Shown in pieces: positions 18,316-28,010 of a DNA stretch of 64,000 bases (the first letter of the stretch is position 1; each line of letters starts with the position of its first letter). This stretch comes from Rhizobium altiplani (GTDB taxonomy: Bacteria > Pseudomonadota > Alphaproteobacteria > Rhizobiales > Rhizobiaceae). The position numbers were made by a program, and so were the translations under genes. The stretch covers positions 213,026 to 277,025 of the forward strand of contig NZ_LNCD01000138.1 of assembly GCF_001542405.1 (NCBI RefSeq), written 5' to 3'. Under the pieces are notes generated by a model, which worked only from the letters and a program-made list of their open reading frames with translations, did no database searches and was not told the origin of the DNA.

Positions 18316-19503
18316 ATGAAGATCGACCGCATGCGGGTGTTCATGACCCGCGACAAGGACCGTCCCCGCGTCATCGTCGCACTCGATACCGACGACGGTC
18401 TGACGGGCTGGGGCGAATGCTACAACCACGGTCCCGACAAGGCGCTCCCTCCCCTCCTCGACTACCTCTATGGTTTTCTGTCCGGTCAGGATCCAACGCG
18501 TGTCGACTATCTGGTCAATCTGTTGATCCAGCAAAGCCGGTTCCCACCGGGCGCCCTTGGGTTGGCTGCGATCTCGGCGCTTGATCACTGCCTTTGGGAC
18601 CTCGCCGCAAAGGCTGCCAATCTTCCCGTCTACAAGCTGCTTGGCGGTGAAGTTCGCGATCGTGTCAAGGTCTATGCCGGCGTCTATACCGCACCCGATG
18701 CACCAGCTGCGCGCGACGAGTTCGATCGGCTGAATGAAGAATGGGGCTTTACCGCATTCAAGCTCAGCCCGTGGCGCATCGACATGCACGCACATCGCTG
18801 GGGCAACGTGGTCAAGGCGTCGGCGGATTATTTCCGCTCTCTGCGGGAGACCGTGCGGGACGAGTACGAGATCGCATTTGATGCACATGCAAAGATCTTC
18901 GAGCCTGTCGCCGCACGCCAGCTCGGCAATGCGCTTGCTCCCTACGATCCGCTGTTTTACGAGGAGCCCCTTCGCCCCGAAAACATCGAGGCCTGGGGCG
19001 ATCTCAAGCAGGGGCTGAACTGCGTGCTCGCAACAGGTGAATCGCTCTACAATCGAAACGAGTTCCTGCGCCTTCTTCAGGTCAAGGGCGCCGACCTGAT
19101 CCAGCCCGACATCTGCGTGGTCGGCGGCATCAGCGAGATGCGGCGCATCGCAACACTTGCCGAAGCGCATTTCGTCGGCGTGGCGCCCCACAATCCCATG
19201 GGACCACTCGCCACGGCCGTGAATGTTCACTTCTCCGCCGCCGCACAGAATTTTCGTATTCTGGAGTATCGGCTGCCAAAGGGGCAGGCGTATGTCTACG
19301 GGGGCCTCAATATAGAGAGCCGACAGGGCGAAACGCGTTACGTCATCGATCCCTATTTGCCCAAGGACGGCTATCTCGAACTCAGGCCGGACAGGCCAGG
19401 CTGGGGCGTTGAGATGGACGAAGAAGCAATGGTTCATGAAGGCTATGTGCACTGGCAACGCCGCGTTCCCAAACGGCCGGACGGCTCTTACGCTTTTGCG
19501 TAA
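18316..19503 (+). CDS. Enolase superfamily acid-sugar dehydratase, second paralogue
   Basis: 395 residues, ribosome site AAGGAAAGAG directly before the ATG. Asp189-Ala-His191 (FDAHAK), Glu216 (YEEP) and Glu242 (GES) are the expected metal ligands and catalytic His; Asp265 and His292 (APHNPMGP) form the dyad. The mandelate racemase/muconate lactonizing N-terminal domain is intact. Cotranscribed with the preceding dehydratase and divergent from the Dpp-type transport operon. The pair may act on two stereoisomers or one may be a racemase-like partner; this is inference. Confidence 0.85.
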   Translation: MKIDRMRVFMTRDKDRPRVIVALDTDDGLTGWGECYNHGPDKALPPLLDYLYGFLSGQDPTRVDYLVNLLIQQSRFPPGALGLAAISALDHCLWDLAAKAANLPVYKLLGGEVRDRVKVYAGVYTAPDAPAARDEFDRLNEEWGFTAFKLSPWRIDMHAHRWGNVVKASADYFRSLRETVRDEYEIAFDAHAKIFEPVAARQLGNALAPYDPLFYEEPLRPENIEAWGDLKQGLNCVLATGESLYNRNEFLRLLQVKGADLIQPDICVVGGISEMRRIATLAEAHFVGVAPHNPMGPLATAVNVHFSAAAQNFRILEYRLPKGQAYVYGGLNIESRQGETRYVIDPYLPKDGYLELRPDRPGWGVEMDEEAMVHEGYVHWQRRVPKRPDGSYAFA

Positions 19504-19689
19504 GTGCTCATCGAGGGCCGTCCAGCCTCGAAGGGCAGACAGTCAACGGCATCGGCGGTATTTGACGCCGCCGATGAAAGCGGTCAGCTAATCGATAGTG
19601 GATCGATTGTGCAGGGGAACATGTCCACATGTCTGCTGTTATCCGCGAAGCAATGCCCGACTTGAAAGGAAAGCAACGCAGTCCACGTG

Positions 19690-20670
19690 TCAGGAGAACC
19701 GATGCTCCTTTCCGTTGAGGGGGGACGCGAAGAGGGTCTCGCCGACCGAAATTTGCCGGTCGCCGTCCGTGCGTACGACGAGCACCGGCAATTCCGGTAC
19801 ATCAAGATGGATGACCGTATCCGCACCGAGCCGCTCGATATGACGCACTTTGCCTTGCCATTTTCCTTCCATGGATGAGAGCGCGATATGTTCGGGCCGG
19901 ATACCGTAGATCCGGCAGCCTTCCCTCGCGGCAATCTCCGCCTCAAACAGGTTCATCTTCGGCGAGCCGATAAAGCCAGCGACAAATGGAGTGGCCGGAT
20001 TGTTGTAGAGCGCCATCGGTGTCCCGACCTGCTCGATGGCCCCGCCGTTCAAAACGACGATCTTGTCGGCCATTGTCATCGCCTCCACCTGATCGTGCGT
20101 GACGTAGATCATTGTGGCGCCGAGCTTGGCATGAAGCTCGGTCAGTTCGATGCGCATCTGCGAGCGGAGCGACGCGTCGAGGTTTGACAGGGGTTCGTCG
20201 AACAGGAAGACTTTCGGGTTGCGCACGATGGCACGGCCGATCGCGACGCGCTGGCGCTGGCCGCCGGAGAGCGCCTTTGGCTTGCGGTCGAGCAGATGCG
20301 AGAGCTGCAAGATATCGGCAGTCTGCTTCACCCGTTCGGCGATTTCCGCCTTGGGCCGCCTGGCAAGCGAGAGGCCGAAGCCGATGTTTTCTGCGACCGT
20401 CAGATGCGGATAAAGCGCGTAGGATTGAAACACCATAGCAATGCCGCGCTTGGAGGGTTCGGCATCTGTGACATCCTTGCTGTCGATGAAGACCTTGCCC
20501 GATGTCTGAGTCTCCAGTCCGGAAATGATGCGTAGCAACGTCGACTTCCCGCAACCGGACGGACCGACAAAGACGCAGAATTCGCCGGCATCAACGGTGA
20601 GATCGACTCCCTTCATCACCTCCAGGCTGCCAAAGCTCTTGCGGACTTTTTCGAGAACAACGCTTGTCAT
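19690..20670 (-). CDS. Sugar ABC transporter ATP-binding protein (UgpC/MalK type)
   Basis: 326 residues. Walker A GPSGCGKST, signature LSGGQRQRVAIGRAI, Walker B FLFDEPLSNLDA, H-loop VTHDQ, and the C-terminal TOBE/regulatory region (YGIRPEHIAL). It is slightly shorter than the usual 350-370, the C-terminal OB domain being reduced. Last gene of the rhamnoside-type operon; converges with the dehydratase gene across a 186-bp spacer without a clear terminator. Confidence 0.88.
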   Translation of the reverse strand: MTSVVLEKVRKSFGSLEVMKGVDLTVDAGEFCVFVGPSGCGKSTLLRIISGLETQTSGKVFIDSKDVTDAEPSKRGIAMVFQSYALYPHLTVAENIGFGLSLARRPKAEIAERVKQTADILQLSHLLDRKPKALSGGQRQRVAIGRAIVRNPKVFLFDEPLSNLDASLRSQMRIELTELHAKLGATMIYVTHDQVEAMTMADKIVVLNGGAIEQVGTPMALYNNPATPFVAGFIGSPKMNLFEAEIAAREGCRIYGIRPEHIALSSMEGKWQGKVRHIERLGADTVIHLDVPELPVLVVRTDGDRQISVGETLFASPLNGKEHRFS

Positions 20671-20673
20671 GGC

Positions 20674-21498
20674 TTATCCCTTGACTGCACCGGCGGTCAT
20701 GCCTGCAACGATCTGCCGGTTGAAGAAAATGAAGACGATCAGGGGCGGAATGGTCACGAGAAGGATGTTCATGAACAGCAGATTGAACTGCGTCTGGAAC
20801 TGTCCCTGAAAGTTATAGAGCGTCAGCTGCACCGTGACGTTTTCGCGGCCCGGCAGATAATAGAGCGGGTTGGTGAAATCGTTGAAGATGGCGATTGACT
20901 GGACGACGATGACCGTAACGGTGACCGGCTTCAGCAGCGGCAGGATGACGCGAAAGAAGATCTGTAACGGTCTTGCACCGTCAATGATTGCAGCCTCGTC
21001 GAGATCCCGAGGAATGGTTGCGATGAAACTGCGAAACAGCAAAACCGTGAAGCCAAGGCCATAGGCAACCTGGATCAGAACCATGCCAGATAGTGTCTTG
21101 AAGAGGCCGAGCATCTGCAACACCCAGATGGTCGGGACAACGGCCGGGGGAATCATCAGGCCGGCCAGCACGCAGCCGTAGATGACAGCGTTCCAGCGTG
21201 ACGGGCGGCGCTGCAGCACATAGCCGACCATGGCGCCGAAGAGCACCAGCAATGTGACGGCGGCCACCGTGATGACAGTCGAATTGAAATAGGCAAGCAG
21301 CAGCATGTAGTTGCGGGTCTGGACGACCTCCATGAAGTTCTGCCAGAGCTGCCAGTCGGCCGGCCAGCTGAATTTCAGCGTTGCCGCATCCTGTTTCGTC
21401 TTGGCGGCCGTGATGAAGATAAACATGAATGGCAGCACGAAGATCACGCCGCAAGCAGCCAAGGCCGCAATCCCGGTATAGATCTGGCGGCGGCTCAT
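20674..21498 (-). CDS. CUT1 sugar ABC transporter permease (MalG/UgpE type)
   Basis: 274 residues, six predicted spans. The EAA loop DLDEAAIIDGARPLQIFFRVILPLL near residue 170-195 is the ATPase-contacting motif of MalG-type permeases. Three bases separate it from the ATPase gene and it overlaps the upstream permease gene by 4 bp. Confidence 0.9.
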   Translation of the reverse strand: MSRRQIYTGIAALAACGVIFVLPFMFIFITAAKTKQDAATLKFSWPADWQLWQNFMEVVQTRNYMLLLAYFNSTVITVAAVTLLVLFGAMVGYVLQRRPSRWNAVIYGCVLAGLMIPPAVVPTIWVLQMLGLFKTLSGMVLIQVAYGLGFTVLLFRSFIATIPRDLDEAAIIDGARPLQIFFRVILPLLKPVTVTVIVVQSIAIFNDFTNPLYYLPGRENVTVQLTLYNFQGQFQTQFNLLFMNILLVTIPPLIVFIFFNRQIVAGMTAGAVKG

Positions 21499-22358
21499 AG
21501 ATCCACCTCCTTGCGATTGAACCAGGCCGTCAGCGGCAGGACGATCAGCCCGATGAGGAGGAAGAGGATCACGTTACCGGCAGTCGATAGACCGTAAAAA
21601 CCCGCCTGATATTGCTTGTAGATGACACTTGCCAGCACATCCGACGAAAAGCCCGGACCGCCGCGCGTCATCGCCCAGACAAGATCGAAGCTTCTTAGCC
21701 CGCCGATGAGGGAGAGCGTCACGACGGTGACGGTGGCGGGTCTGACCAGCGGCACGGTGACGCGAAAGAACATCTGGCGGCCAGTCGCCCCATCAATGCG
21801 AGCGGCCTCATAATAGTCCGGGCTGATTGAGGCGAGACCCGCGATATAGATGACCGTTGCAAGCCCGATCCCTTTCCAGAGGTCGACGAAGATGATGGAG
21901 TAAAGTGCAAGAGCGGGGTCGGTCAGCCAGCCCGGACCATGGATGCCGGTCGCAGCAAGTGCCACATTGATCAACCCGCGTGTCGGATGCATGAGCACCG
22001 AGAAGGTGATGCCGACGCCAATCGTCGAGACGAGAACCGGAAAAAAAATCACGGTACGCAGCAGGCCTTGTCCCCAAAGCCCGGAGGTCAGCAATACGGC
22101 GAGCAGCAGACCGAGAACGGTTTTCGTGCCCGAGGTCAGGACGGCATAAATGATCGTGTTGACGAGACCCTGTATCAGAAAGGGCTCGCGAAAGAACTGC
22201 CGGTAATTTTCCAGCCCGATGAACTGTGTCGTGAACAGGTCCCAGCGCGTGAGGCTGAACCACAAGGACGCGATCGTCGGGGCCAGAAACAGAACAGTGA
22301 AGACCACTGCCGCTGGCAGCACAAACCAGTAGGGATAGGCGGACTTTCGTGTTGTCAT
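21495..22358 (-). CDS. CUT1 sugar ABC transporter permease (MalF/UgpA type)
   Basis: 287 residues, six spans. The EAA loop PDYYEAARIDGATGRQMFFRVTVPLV near residues 185-210 and the SLWFSLTRWDLFTTQFIGLENY N-terminal periplasmic stretch are typical of UgpA-type permeases. Partner of the MalG-type permease encoded by the overlapping downstream gene. Confidence 0.9.
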   Translation of the reverse strand: MTTRKSAYPYWFVLPAAVVFTVLFLAPTIASLWFSLTRWDLFTTQFIGLENYRQFFREPFLIQGLVNTIIYAVLTSGTKTVLGLLLAVLLTSGLWGQGLLRTVIFFPVLVSTIGVGITFSVLMHPTRGLINVALAATGIHGPGWLTDPALALYSIIFVDLWKGIGLATVIYIAGLASISPDYYEAARIDGATGRQMFFRVTVPLVRPATVTVVTLSLIGGLRSFDLVWAMTRGGPGFSSDVLASVIYKQYQAGFYGLSTAGNVILFLLIGLIVLPLTAWFNRKEVDL

Positions 22359-22421
22359 AAGGATACCTTGAAGCGTCCCCCATCCAGATCGGTTGACCTG
22401 GATGGGGCATCGGCTGGGAGG

Positions 22422-23696
22422 TTACCAGTTCGGCAGGCCAAGCTGCTTGGCCTGCTTCTCGACATCCTGGTCGTAGAGCGCAGCCGCGTCCTTGGCGGAG
22501 CGGATGCCGGTTCCGACTTCAACCGTAATCTGCTCCAGTGCCGGTCCCTTGACAGGCGAGACGAATTCGAGTGCCGGGCCGTTGCGGCCCTCGGTGTCAA
22601 AATATGGGAGCATGTCGGAGACAGCCGGCGGAATATCTTTCGGTAGCTCGCACCCCTTTACGAGATACGGACCCGACGGGACGGCCTGTGCCATCAGGTC
22701 GCAGGCTTCCTTGGAGCCAACGAAATCGAGGAATTTCTTGGCTTCCTCGACATTCTCAGATTTTGCAGAAACATAGAGCGCTGAAGGCATCCAGACCGTC
22801 AGGCCATTCTTTCCAGCATCCATGCCCGGTTGAGCGAAGAAGCCGAGATCTTTCAGATTGTCCGGAAAATTCTGCTGGACATTGCCGATACCGAAAGTGA
22901 GGTTCGGATAGTGCGCGGCCTCACCCGTCGCGACCATGCGCATGCCGTCGTCAAATGTCGCAGCGCCAAAGTCGGCATTGAGGTAGCCTCCCTTGGCCAC
23001 TTCCTCCAGGTGTTCGAAGCCATGCAGTGCCGCAGGCGTATTGGCATATTTGACCTTGTTGGCAGTGTAGTCGTCGGCGAAGTTCGGGACCTCGGCCTGG
23101 ACATTATAGAAATCGGCAAGCACGAAGAGTTGCGACGTCCAGGTCGTGCCATAGGTCTGGGCGACCGCGACCTTTCCGGCCGCCTTGATCTTCTCATTGT
23201 TGCTCATGAACTCCGCCCAGGTCTTCGGCGGGGTGAGGCCGAGATCGGCGTAGATCTTCTTGTTATAGAATATGCCGCCACCCATGGCCGGACCGAAGGG
23301 AATGCCGCGGACATGGCCATCCGGGCCGCTGACAACCTTCTTGAACGTGTCAAGAATGCCGGCTTCCGAGGGAAGGTCGGCAAGGTCGGCTATCGTTTCC
23401 TGCGGCTTCAAGGCCTGGAAAAGAGAACCGCTATTATACTGGAAGATATCCGCCATCTCGCCGGTCGCGAGCCGCGTCTTGACGATGTTGTCGCCTTCGG
23501 AGCCGCCCGCGCGCTGCTCGACGTCGAAGCTGACGCCAGGATGCTTTTCCGTGTAGGCCTTTGAAACGGCATCGAACGAGGCAATGGATTCCGGATTGGT
23601 ATCGATCAGCACACTGAGGGTCACATCCGCATGTGCCACTCCAGCGGCAAGAGCCATGATGCTGGCTGCAAGGATGCTGCACTTCGTCATTCGCAT
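22422..23696 (-). CDS. Extracellular sugar-binding protein family 1
   Basis: 424 residues from ATG at 23696 (AGGAGG 8 bases upstream; a second ATG at 23702 is only 2 bases from it). Signal peptide about 1-21 ending GVAHAD. Family-1 features include PFGPAMGGGIFYNKKIYADLGL and KKFLDFVGSKEACDLMAQ. It should deliver a rhamnoside or other oligosaccharide to the permeases; substrate inferred from the adjacent alpha-L-rhamnosidase. Confidence 0.87.
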   Translation of the reverse strand: MRMTKCSILAASIMALAAGVAHADVTLSVLIDTNPESIASFDAVSKAYTEKHPGVSFDVEQRAGGSEGDNIVKTRLATGEMADIFQYNSGSLFQALKPQETIADLADLPSEAGILDTFKKVVSGPDGHVRGIPFGPAMGGGIFYNKKIYADLGLTPPKTWAEFMSNNEKIKAAGKVAVAQTYGTTWTSQLFVLADFYNVQAEVPNFADDYTANKVKYANTPAALHGFEHLEEVAKGGYLNADFGAATFDDGMRMVATGEAAHYPNLTFGIGNVQQNFPDNLKDLGFFAQPGMDAGKNGLTVWMPSALYVSAKSENVEEAKKFLDFVGSKEACDLMAQAVPSGPYLVKGCELPKDIPPAVSDMLPYFDTEGRNGPALEFVSPVKGPALEQITVEVGTGIRSAKDAAALYDQDVEKQAKQLGLPNW

Positions 23697-23771
23697 AGTC
23701 ATTTCCTCCTCTTGAAGACCGGAATGCGTAAGCTGATTGCCCGCAAATCGGAGACCTGCAGGCAAATTGCA

Positions 23772-26105
23772 TCAGTTGGAAAACGTAATCTTATGCTCCC
23801 CCGCGCCGAGCCTGATTTCCTTGCCTTGCTCGACATTGGCGCCATTGGCCTGCAGCGACTTGCGCTCGCTTCTCCCCTCGAGACGCGCAGTGACACCTTC
23901 CGGCAGCACCAGGCGACATGTGACGAAACCTTCCTCCAGGGTCCATCCAGCCTCGATTCGACCAAAGCGCGTATCATGCCATGCGCAAACCGGCGAGAGA
24001 GCAGGCAAGATTGCGGGATCGAAGAGAACTTCCTCGAAGCCGGGCTTGTCTTCCAGCGGCTTGATCCCGGCAACGTCTTCGAAGAGCCATTGGCAGACCG
24101 CGCCATAGGCATAGTGGTTGTAGCTGTTCATGTCAGGATCATAGATCGTGCCATCTTCGGAAAGTGCATCCCATCGCTCCCAGATCGAAGTCGCGCCGCG
24201 GTCGACCTGATAGAGCCATCCGGGTACCTTCCGGTTCAGGAACATCTTCTCGGCAAGGTCCACCATACCAAGTCGCGTCAGCGCCGGCAGCAGGGCGGGA
24301 GTGCCGATAAAGCCCGTACCGATGACCCCATCCGTTTCCTCCGCCACCCTACGGAAGTAACCTTGCGCGGCTTCTTCGTATTCCGGCGGAACGAGGCCAT
24401 AGAGGAAGGCCAGGGCCCACGAGGTCTGGTCATTATGGGCAATGCGGCCGGAGGGTGCGAAGAACTCGTGTCTGAATGCTGTCTTAATCTCCTCAGAACG
24501 CTTCTCGAGCCGAGCGGCTTCGACGGTCTCACCGAGAATACGGGCGATCTTTGCCGTCAGTTGCGTTGAAATGAAGTGGTATAGGGTAGCTGCGCAATCA
24601 TCTGCTATGGTCGGGCGGGGCTTTCTGTTATCCCCAACCGGCTGAAGCCAGTCGCCGAAGGTGAAGCCGTGCGCGCCCCAGACGGCGGGCGGCCGGATGA
24701 TCGGCCCATCAGAGATGCCCCAGAGATAATCGAGCCAGCGCAACATTGCGGGGAAGCACTCTTCCAAGGCAGCGCTGTCACCGTAATGCAGGTAAAGCTG
24801 CCAGGGAATGATGACGATCGCATCGCCCCAGCCGGTCGATCCCGCCCAGTCGCCGCGGCCACCGATCGGATGGAGCCGCGTCGGATCTGGTGAAAAATGC
24901 GACACTGCCCCATTGGCCCGTTGATCGTGGATGACATCGCGCAGGTATTTCTTGAGGAAGGATTGGCTGTCGGCAAGCCAGCAGGCCGTTCCGGCGAAAA
25001 CCTGCGCATCACCGGTCCAGCCGAGACGCTCGTCGCGCTGCGGGCAATCGGTCGGCACTTCGATGAAATTCGAGCGCTGCGACCAGATCGTGTTTTCGAC
25101 CAATCGGTTGACGCTCGCAACACCTGAGGTAAACCCGCCGGCAGTCAGGGGTACCGAGGTTATCGGCACCATTGTAATGGCGGTGAGTTCGGCCTCACCT
25201 GTCACAGTGATGCGCGCGTAACGGAAGCCGAAGAAGGTGAAGAGCGGCGCATAATCCTCCTCACCTTGCCCGGAAAGCGTATAGGAGACTTCAGCACGCG
25301 CACTGCGATAATTGCGATTGTCGAAGAAGCGATCGGGGCCGAGCACTTCGGAATGCTCGACGCGCACCTTTGCTCCGGCGACACCCTTAAGGCGCAGCCG
25401 GACATAGGCGCCGGCATTCTGTCCGAAATCAAAGACAGTGCGGCCATCGGCCTCCGTCCAGCTGTCGGTCGGTGAAAGAGCGTCCAGCTCCTTGACCGCA
25501 CCAGTCTCATGCGGGACGAGCAAGGCCCTGTCGAAGGAGAGCACATCAACGCCATGGCTATCCTTTGGACGAATGCGGGCGTCATAATCCTCGCCATAGT
25601 AGATGCCGTTGCGAACAACGGGTGTGAAGCCGCTCTTCCAGCTATCGTCGGTTTTCACGAGCACCTCGCCGCCGGCGCGCAGTTCTGCGATCGCCCCCGT
25701 CCGGTCGCCCCAGCAATTGAGTATCGGGTTGGATGCCCACATCAGCTGGCTGCGATACCAGCCGTCGCCAAGCCAGATTTCGATGCGATTGTTGCCGGGT
25801 TGCAGGAGCTTAGCGACATCGTAGGCCTGATAGGCAATCCGGTCGTCGTAGCAGGTCCAGCCGGGGGTCAAGAGATCGGTGCCCACGCGTTTTCCATTGA
25901 GGAAGGCGCGGTAGAGACCGAGGGCCGAGAGGCTGAGAACTGCTTCGGCCGGAACCACATCGAGCGAGAATTCCCGCGCGACGAATGTGCCCTGTGTTGC
26001 CTGGCCACCGTCGCAGGCGGGTCCGATCATCGACGCTGTAAAATGGAAAAGAGAACCGGCAAGGACGTCTTCCCCGGCAAGGCCGTGGGCCGAAACAGTC
26101 TTCAT
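23772..26105 (-). CDS. Alpha-L-rhamnosidase, glycoside hydrolase family 78
   Basis: 777 residues, at the short end for the family. Two N-terminal beta domains (residues about 45-150 with ALGLYRAFLNGKRVG, and 170-310 with FDFGQNAGAYVRLRLKG) precede an (alpha/alpha)6 barrel. The catalytic region CPQRDERLGWTGDAQ (354-368) carries Asp358, Glu359 and Asp366. There is no signal peptide, so it probably acts in the cytoplasm on rhamnosides imported by the ABC transporter encoded directly downstream. First gene of the operon, divergent from a LacI regulator. Confidence 0.9.
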   Translation of the reverse strand: MKTVSAHGLAGEDVLAGSLFHFTASMIGPACDGGQATQGTFVAREFSLDVVPAEAVLSLSALGLYRAFLNGKRVGTDLLTPGWTCYDDRIAYQAYDVAKLLQPGNNRIEIWLGDGWYRSQLMWASNPILNCWGDRTGAIAELRAGGEVLVKTDDSWKSGFTPVVRNGIYYGEDYDARIRPKDSHGVDVLSFDRALLVPHETGAVKELDALSPTDSWTEADGRTVFDFGQNAGAYVRLRLKGVAGAKVRVEHSEVLGPDRFFDNRNYRSARAEVSYTLSGQGEEDYAPLFTFFGFRYARITVTGEAELTAITMVPITSVPLTAGGFTSGVASVNRLVENTIWSQRSNFIEVPTDCPQRDERLGWTGDAQVFAGTACWLADSQSFLKKYLRDVIHDQRANGAVSHFSPDPTRLHPIGGRGDWAGSTGWGDAIVIIPWQLYLHYGDSAALEECFPAMLRWLDYLWGISDGPIIRPPAVWGAHGFTFGDWLQPVGDNRKPRPTIADDCAATLYHFISTQLTAKIARILGETVEAARLEKRSEEIKTAFRHEFFAPSGRIAHNDQTSWALAFLYGLVPPEYEEAAQGYFRRVAEETDGVIGTGFIGTPALLPALTRLGMVDLAEKMFLNRKVPGWLYQVDRGATSIWERWDALSEDGTIYDPDMNSYNHYAYGAVCQWLFEDVAGIKPLEDKPGFEEVLFDPAILPALSPVCAWHDTRFGRIEAGWTLEEGFVTCRLVLPEGVTARLEGRSERKSLQANGANVEQGKEIRLGAGEHKITFSN

Positions 26106-26247
26106 CTAGAACCTCCCCCAATCGCCAATTCCTCCGGCGATTGCTTTGTGTGTATCGTTCTATGTATATCATTCTACACTATCGATTGCCGCGCAAGAGC
26201 TTTTGTGTCTATAATTTTCCGAACACCGGGGAATGAGGCGAATTGGA
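26106..26247. promoter_or_regulatory. Divergent promoter region with LacI-type operator candidates
   Basis: Between the rhamnosidase and LacI genes. TATCGTTCTA (26153-26162) and TATCATTCTA (26167-26176) form a direct repeat with a 14-bp period, followed by TATCGATT at 26180; GTGTA/TACAC arms bracket the block. This is the AT-richest stretch of the locus and the obvious place for the divergent promoters and operator. No binding evidence. Confidence 0.45.
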
Positions 26248-27267
26248 ATGAAAAATCAGACCGTTAACGCGACAAGAGACAGGGTCACTATCCGTGACGT
26301 GGCCCACGATGCCGGTGTCTCCGTCGCTGCGGTCTCGAAAGTTCTGCGTAATGCTTACGGCGTCAGCGAGGTCTTGCGAACCAAGGTCGAAACCTCGATC
26401 GAGAAATTGAACTACCGACCTTCTGTCGCAGCGCGAGCCATGCGTGGCCGCACGCAGACGGTTGGCGTGCTGGTGATCGAGTTGTCGAACCCGTTCCTGG
26501 CGGGTGTCATCGAGGAGGCCAATGCCACGCTGGCGAAGAGCAGCTTCAAGGCACTGATCGGTATCGGCCGTTCCACGAGCCCGATCGAAGCTTCCATGAT
26601 CGAATCGATGATCGACAACCGCATGGATGGCGTTCTGATCATCGCTCCCAGGATATCGAGCAAGGTGCTGGAGCGCTATGCGCGCCAGATCCCGATCGTC
26701 GTCATCGCGCACCATGAGCCGCATGCGCAGACCTATGACACGGTCAATTCCGACGATCGACGGGGCGCCTGCCTGGCCGTGGAGGCAGCGTTGCGGTCCG
26801 GCTACACCGACATCGCGATGCTCGGTTATGACCTTGCCGATTCACCGCCCACCATCGTCGCCCTCCAGCGCGAGAAGGGCTATCTTGACGGCATGAAGGC
26901 TGCGGGCCTGGAGGCCCGCATCATCCGTCTGCCGCTGGTGGGATCCGACCGCCGGGCCGCTATCAATGATTTTCTGGCCTTGAATGACCGTCCCCGCGCG
27001 GTTTTCGTCTGGTCCGATCTCGATGCTGTGCCACTCATCAATGCCGCGCGCATGAGTGGCATACGGGTCCCAGAAGATCTTGCAATTGTCGGCTACGACA
27101 ATTCGCCTATGGCGGCCATACCGCTCGTCGGCCTGACAAGTGTAGACCAGAACGCCGCTGAACTCGGCAGGACCGCGAGCGAAGCGCTGCTTAGCCGAAT
27201 AGAAGGACGCAAGGACGCTCGCCACGTCCTGATCGAACCCCGTATCGAATGGCGCGGCAGCACGTGA
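26248..27267 (+). CDS. LacI family transcriptional regulator
   Basis: 339 residues from ATG at 26248; an ATG at 26233 would add five residues. The helix-turn-helix VTIRDVAHDAGVSVAAVSKVL (about residues 13-33) and the hinge NYRPSVAARAMRGR are textbook LacI, followed by the periplasmic-binding-protein-like effector domain (TVGVLVIELSNPFLAGVIEEA; GYDNSPMAAIPLVGLTSVDQ). Divergent from the rhamnosidase/ABC operon, which it likely represses until a rhamnoside or product binds. Confidence 0.9.
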   Translation: MKNQTVNATRDRVTIRDVAHDAGVSVAAVSKVLRNAYGVSEVLRTKVETSIEKLNYRPSVAARAMRGRTQTVGVLVIELSNPFLAGVIEEANATLAKSSFKALIGIGRSTSPIEASMIESMIDNRMDGVLIIAPRISSKVLERYARQIPIVVIAHHEPHAQTYDTVNSDDRRGACLAVEAALRSGYTDIAMLGYDLADSPPTIVALQREKGYLDGMKAAGLEARIIRLPLVGSDRRAAINDFLALNDRPRAVFVWSDLDAVPLINAARMSGIRVPEDLAIVGYDNSPMAAIPLVGLTSVDQNAAELGRTASEALLSRIEGRKDARHVLIEPRIEWRGST

Positions 27268-27365
27268 AGCTCCCAGGAAAAAGATTGGGGTCTCGTTCAA
27301 TTGGTGCCCAGGCTCCGCTAGCGGCTGCAGCACCACTGCGATTTTCGTTGGCGCTGAGACGGATC

Positions 27366-28010
27366 TCAGGACGGGGTGGGAATCGGCGGCAAATCTGGCG
27401 CCTCCAATCCGGAAAACGGATCGCGCCATGCATCGATCTCATCGAGACGGTCGGCCCACCGTTTTATTGCGGGATACCGATCAATCGGGAGGCGCGCGGC
27501 GTCGTTGAACGGCAAGAATGTCGCCATCCGAAAATCTGCAAAGGAAATCGTCTCGCCGACCAACCACGATCGATCAGCAAGCTGGCTTTCGAGAATGCCG
27601 GCGGCCTTGTGGAATTGTCCCAGACCCTCTTCAACCATCCTCTCGTCACAGGTTCCGATGCCATAACGCAACTTCGTGCCTCGCTCCCAATGCACGACGT
27701 CACAGGCCTTGACGAAATTCTCCTTCGCCCAGCTGATCCAGCGTATCATTTCCGGCTCATGATCGTCGGTTCTCCAGAAATTCGAGCCGACACGACGGGA
27801 AAACCAGCACGCGATCGCATCGGTCTCCCAAAGTGTGCGACCGCCATGCTCCAAGATCGGCAACAGATGGTTTGGGTTGAGTGAAGAAAATCGCTCCGCC
27901 TGCCCCGGAGCCATTGGTGCGGCAAACTCGAATTCCACGTCCATTTTCAAGAACCGCGCCACGGCGACAGCGAGTCGCGGATTGGGGTTTCTGCTGAAAT
28001 AAATCTTCAT
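27366..28010 (-). CDS. Glutathione S-transferase family protein
   Basis: 214 residues. The N-terminal thioredoxin-like domain (1-78) shows MKIYFSRNPNPRLAVAVARFL, a cis-Pro in HLLPIL and the glutathione-binding ETDAI motif; the C-terminal helical domain includes WLVGETISFADFRMATFLPF (N-capping box). GGAGG lies about 10 bases before the ATG. Convergent with the LacI gene and functionally unconnected as far as can be seen. Substrate unknown. Confidence 0.88.
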   Translation of the reverse strand: MKIYFSRNPNPRLAVAVARFLKMDVEFEFAAPMAPGQAERFSSLNPNHLLPILEHGGRTLWETDAIACWFSRRVGSNFWRTDDHEPEMIRWISWAKENFVKACDVVHWERGTKLRYGIGTCDERMVEEGLGQFHKAAGILESQLADRSWLVGETISFADFRMATFLPFNDAARLPIDRYPAIKRWADRLDEIDAWRDPFSGLEAPDLPPIPTPS

